DNA of 9,312 nt, taken from an uncultured Tidjanibacter sp. GTDB lineage: Bacteria > Bacteroidota > Bacteroidia > Bacteroidales > Rikenellaceae. The stretch covers positions 1 through 9,312 of the forward strand of contig CAKUKW010000065.1 in the NCBI GenBank assembly GCA_934663885.1, given 5' to 3'. Within the stretch, counting starts at the first letter, position 1. Each line of letters begins with the position of its first letter. Position numbers and translations under genes: made by a program. The notes beneath the pieces are model-generated. The model was not told where the DNA came from. It searched no databases and worked only from the letters and a program-made list of their open reading frames with translations. Positions 6,165-9,312 of this stretch are shown one piece after another.

Positions 6165-8516
6165 TTATTCGGTTTTTATCATATCTATAGGGTTGCTGCC
6201 CGCTATTTTCCATGTGCGGATAAATTCGACCGCGAACACTATGCCTGCTACTATGAGCGCTCCCAGTACGAAGATCCACCAGTGGAGCGGGGTCTTCTGT
6301 GCGAAGGTCGCCAGCATACCCTTGCCCAGCAAGTAGGCGCACACGCCCCCTGCTATTACGGCCGGCAGGGTTATTATGGCCGCGTCGCGGGCGATCAGCG
6401 ACAGGATATCTTTCCTCCTGGCACCGTTGACCTTGCGGATAGCTATCTGCTTGCTCTTGCGGTTTATCTCGTCGTTGACATATCCGACGAGTCCGGTCAG
6501 GGCTATGAGCAGCATGGCTATGGAGGCCATAAGCGTGAGGTTCCGGATGATTTTGGGTGAACTGATGTTGTGCTGGAAATAATAATCGAAAGACTGTACC
6601 TTTGTTTCGCTCCCCGGGAAAAACGCCTCCAGCTTACGCTCGATACCGGATATCGTTTCGGGGGTCACCTTATTGACCCTCATCATCACGTAACCGCTGC
6701 GGTACCTCGCCTCTTCTTTATAGAAGTATTCCTTCGTATTATGGTAAACAATCGGCAGAATCTGTCCGCCGTATTGCATCCAGAAGTCCCGTATCACTCC
6801 GATAACGGTATATAAAACGGGGTTGGGTCCGTCCTCGTCGATGATGTTCCTTCCCACCGCCGTTCCTTCCGGCCAGCCTCGAAGCCGCACGTACTCTTCG
6901 TTGACTATGACCTTGTCCCCTCCGTCGTCGGAAGTGAAATTGCGGCCTTCCACAACACTCATTTCCCTAGTGGGAATATAATTATAATCTATAAGTCCGT
7001 AACGGCAGGAGAAAAGCAGTTCCTTGGTGTTCTCGTCGAAGGCGGGCTGTCCGCTGTATCCCCAGATAGGCATGCTGTCCCCGGCACCTACAGAAACCAC
7101 TTCCGGCATGGCAGAGAGCTCGTCCTTAATGGTTTGCTGCTGGGCGGGAGTGCCTACGAACGAGGTAAAGAGCAGGTTATCCTTATTGTATCCGTAATCC
7201 CCGTTGGAGAGCAGGTTAAACTGCCGCAACGAAATAAAAAGAAGCGTGACGGCAAGCGTAACGACGGTCAGCTGTATGAAAAGGAGTATCTTTTTCCACC
7301 AGCTGCGGCCCGTGAAGGAGCCCCTGAAAGCGATGTTCACGGGGACGGCCGCGAAAATATTGGATGTCACTATTCCCGTGAAAGCGAACATACCTATTAT
7401 CACCAGCCCCGGGGCCCATATCCTGTCCCACGTAAAAAGGTCTTTAACAGATATCTCGGCCAGGTTTACGAGCATCCCGTCGAACGAGAAGATGATCGGG
7501 ACGGAGAGAAGCAGCGATATCAGGAGTATGAAAAGCGTTTCGTACATGAAGATTCCGAATATATCCTTACGCGTGGCGCCGTTGCATTTGAGCATAGCCA
7601 TGGTTTTACCCCTTTTGAAAAGCAGAGAGATAGATACCAGTATATAATTCATCGCCGCAATGAAGAGGGTCAGCAATCCGATGGCTATTACGATGGGAGC
7701 CAGGTCGGTCTCCTCCATAGAAGTTTTGTAGGACTTTTCGAGCGGGGTGAAGAAATACTTCATATTCCACTCCGCCATCATATCCCGCATCCCGTATTTG
7801 TCGATAAACCTGTCCATGTCGGCCTCGACTTCTTCAATGCGGGAGCCTTTTCGCAGCTTAATGAAAGTATCAAAACTGTCTCCTCCGTTCCAGCCGGTAT
7901 AAAAGAAGTCCGAGGCCAGTTCGAAGGAACAGATCATTTCGAACTTATCTATCTGGGTGTTGCGCGGGATATCCCTGAATATACCGGCTACGGTCAGGGG
8001 ATATTCCTTCGTCGCCTTCATGGTTATCACCTCACCTATCGGGTCCCGGTCGCCGAAAATGGCTTTTGAGGTTGATTCGGAGAGCATTACCTGGCTCCTG
8101 TCCGCCAGTATTTTGCGAGGGTCGCCTATAATCACCCCATAATCGAGTACGTCGAAGAACATCGAGTCGGCGTACAGGCCCTTGCAGGAGAAAGTGCTTT
8201 CGCCATAAACTATACTGTTTCCCACTACTATGTATCTGGTAGCAGCCTCGACCTGCGGGAATTCCTCCATCACGGCCGGGGCTATAGTACCGTATAACTG
8301 GGACGAATTACCCTGCATCCCGTCGATGTTATAGTTGTTCCATATCTGGTATACCCTTTCTTTGTCGGGAATGAAACGGTCGAAGGATGCCTCGAAAGCC
8401 ACGAAGGAGAACACCAGCAATCCTATGGACAGGCCGAGTGTGATAGATATAATCCTTATTATGTTGCTTCCCAGCGTTTTTACAAGGTAGCGCAGCGCAT
8501 ATCCTATATTTTTCAT
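6165..8516 (-). CDS. ABC transporter permease, two-unit MacB/FtsX type
   Basis: This complete 783-residue permease has the duplicated layout common in Bacteroidota. In the first half, a transmembrane helix (about 20-42) leads into a MacB-like periplasmic core domain (about 45-265). Helices follow at about 273-298, 322-344 and 369-392, with the cytoplasmic coupling motif MLKCNGATRKDIFGIF (308-323). In the second half, a helix at about 409-430 is followed by a second periplasmic domain (about 440-655) and helices at about 660-679, 711-732 and 746-765, with the matching motif AIRKVNGARRKDILSL (692-707). The C-terminus NPIDMIKTE is typical of the family. It should pair with the ATPase downstream and form part of an export or lipid-transfer complex. 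The start ATG at 8516 lies 12 bases after the upstream permease stop, and the N-terminal MKNIGYALRYLVK is characteristic. The substrate cannot be told. Confidence 0.95.
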   Translation of the reverse strand: MKNIGYALRYLVKTLGSNIIRIISITLGLSIGLLVFSFVAFEASFDRFIPDKERVYQIWNNYNIDGMQGNSSQLYGTIAPAVMEEFPQVEAATRYIVVGNSIVYGESTFSCKGLYADSMFFDVLDYGVIIGDPRKILADRSQVMLSESTSKAIFGDRDPIGEVITMKATKEYPLTVAGIFRDIPRNTQIDKFEMICSFELASDFFYTGWNGGDSFDTFIKLRKGSRIEEVEADMDRFIDKYGMRDMMAEWNMKYFFTPLEKSYKTSMEETDLAPIVIAIGLLTLFIAAMNYILVSISLLFKRGKTMAMLKCNGATRKDIFGIFMYETLFILLISLLLSVPIIFSFDGMLVNLAEISVKDLFTWDRIWAPGLVIIGMFAFTGIVTSNIFAAVPVNIAFRGSFTGRSWWKKILLFIQLTVVTLAVTLLFISLRQFNLLSNGDYGYNKDNLLFTSFVGTPAQQQTIKDELSAMPEVVSVGAGDSMPIWGYSGQPAFDENTKELLFSCRYGLIDYNYIPTREMSVVEGRNFTSDDGGDKVIVNEEYVRLRGWPEGTAVGRNIIDEDGPNPVLYTVIGVIRDFWMQYGGQILPIVYHNTKEYFYKEEARYRSGYVMMRVNKVTPETISGIERKLEAFFPGSETKVQSFDYYFQHNISSPKIIRNLTLMASIAMLLIALTGLVGYVNDEINRKSKQIAIRKVNGARRKDILSLIARDAAIITLPAVIAGGVCAYLLGKGMLATFAQKTPLHWWIFVLGALIVAGIVFAVEFIRTWKIAGSNPIDMIKTE

Positions 8517-8528
8517 GCGTATATAAGT

Positions 8529-9312
8529 TTATTGTTCGTTCCTTATCGAATCGATGGGATTCCTGTTTGCCGCGCGGGCGCTTTGCCACGATACGGTTAT
8601 AGCGGCTATAATGAGCGCGAGCAGTCCCGCAGCCAGGAATATCAGCGGATTGAGGTCGATGCGGTAACTGTAATCGGACAACCACCGGCGCATAAGGAAG
8701 AATATCAGCGGGGCGGCAATCACGAAAGCTATCAAAACCAGTTTTAGGAAATTGAATACCAGTTTACGGAAAACTTCCCCTCGCGTGGAGCCGAACACTT
8801 TCCTGACAGCTATTTCGCTCGCCCTCTGCTGGATGAAATAGGTGGACATCGCAATTAATCCGAGCATTGAAATAAGTATGCCGATTATAGTAAATATCGT
8901 CACTATATTGAGTATCCGTTTCTGGCCGGCATACCTTTCCTCCATTTCTTTTACTATGAACGTGCCGTCGATATTGAAATCCAGCCCGGTAAGCTCCTCG
9001 TAAATGTTTTTAATGTCGTTGTACACCTGTTCGCCGTCGCCTTCGTATTTTATCAGGAACTGCCACGGCCAGAAATTGTTATCCCTGAATATATGCAGGA
9101 GCACCGGGTCGACCTCGTGGTATGTCATATCCCCGAGCTTGAAGTTCTTGAGGATGCCCATAATGGGGATGGGGTCGCCCTCTTCCCACATACGGAAGTT
9201 CAGCGCGCCCGGTTCCAGCTCCAGTTCGGCAAGAGATTTTTCGTTCAGCCAGTAACCGTCTACGGCCCCCTGCTTGTAGTCTTCCAGTATTTCGAACCCC
9301 ATGATACGGAAG
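8529..9312 (-). CDS. ABC transporter permease, MacB/FtsX type, C-terminal part (partial)
   Basis: The reading frame stays open through the right edge; at least 260 C-terminal residues are present and the N-terminus is missing. An internal Met codon at 9302 is unlikely to be the true start, because open codons and a periplasmic-domain-like sequence run into it (FRI, then MGFEILEDY). Residues before about 9302-8905 belong to a MacB-like periplasmic domain. Then come a transmembrane helix (ILNIVTIFTIIGILISMLGL), the cytoplasmic motif IAVRKVFGSTRGEVFRKLV, a second helix (LVLIAFVIAAPLIFFLM), and a third (LIFLAAGLLALIIAAITV) before the end NPIDSIRNEQ. It is a paralogue of the next permease, 12 bases upstream of it, so the operon encodes at least two FtsX-type permeases for one ATPase in view. 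Further permeases or an HlyD-type adaptor could lie to the right. Confidence 0.93.
   Translation of the reverse strand, partial: FRIMGFEILEDYKQGAVDGYWLNEKSLAELELEPGALNFRMWEEGDPIPIMGILKNFKLGDMTYHEVDPVLLHIFRDNNFWPWQFLIKYEGDGEQVYNDIKNIYEELTGLDFNIDGTFIVKEMEERYAGQKRILNIVTIFTIIGILISMLGLIAMSTYFIQQRASEIAVRKVFGSTRGEVFRKLVFNFLKLVLIAFVIAAPLIFFLMRRWLSDYSYRIDLNPLIFLAAGLLALIIAAITVSWQSARAANRNPIDSIRNEQ

Noticed and set aside
7134..8069. A 311-codon open frame on the plus strand inside the large permease gene.
   Set aside because: It is antisense to a clearly conserved permease, its product is rich in Gly/Arg/Glu/His/Tyr without any recognisable domain, and no promoter was seen. It reflects codon bias of the real gene.

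Overview
The window looks like a chromosomal segment from a gut-type member of the Bacteroidota, probably order Bacteroidales; a Rikenellaceae or Alistipes-like source is only a guess. The reasons are promoters of the TTTG-N19-TAnnTTTG type, A-rich leaders without a clear Shine-Dalgarno, a BspA-like leucine-rich-repeat lipoprotein, a membrane-spanning TPR/AraC regulator, and long MacB/FtsX-type permeases. Every supported gene lies on the minus strand, so the window is transcribed from high to low coordinates.

From right to left, the first unit (about 9312 to 5332) is an ABC export-type operon. It holds the C-terminal part of one FtsX-family permease (cut by the window edge), a complete 783-residue permease with two MacB/FtsX-like halves, and a 227-residue MacB/LolD-type ATPase, and it ends at a strong intrinsic terminator. 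The second unit (about 5285 to 3271) is a single gene for a 622-residue regulator: signal peptide, TPR-like helices, one transmembrane helix and a cytoplasmic AraC-type DNA-binding domain. It has a likely -7 promoter element and its own terminator. The third unit (3166 to 1271) is a probable two-gene operon: a BspA-like lipoprotein followed by a 227-residue hydrophobic, cysteine-containing protein of unknown function, closed by a strong terminator.

The fourth unit (about 1179 to beyond position 1) is the best understood. A Bacteroidota-type promoter drives a leader that holds a clear thiamine pyrophosphate (TPP) riboswitch, then a terminator-like hairpin, then the start of a TonB-dependent outer membrane receptor that runs off the left edge. 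Together these point to a TPP-repressed outer membrane thiamine (or thiamine-precursor) uptake receptor. In related genomes such receptors usually sit beside an inner membrane PnuT transporter or thiamine genes, which here would lie outside the window.

I found no tRNA, rRNA, CRISPR array, insertion sequence or phage gene. The least explained part is the small hydrophobic protein paired with the BspA-like lipoprotein. The most specific functional inference is riboswitch-controlled thiamine uptake.
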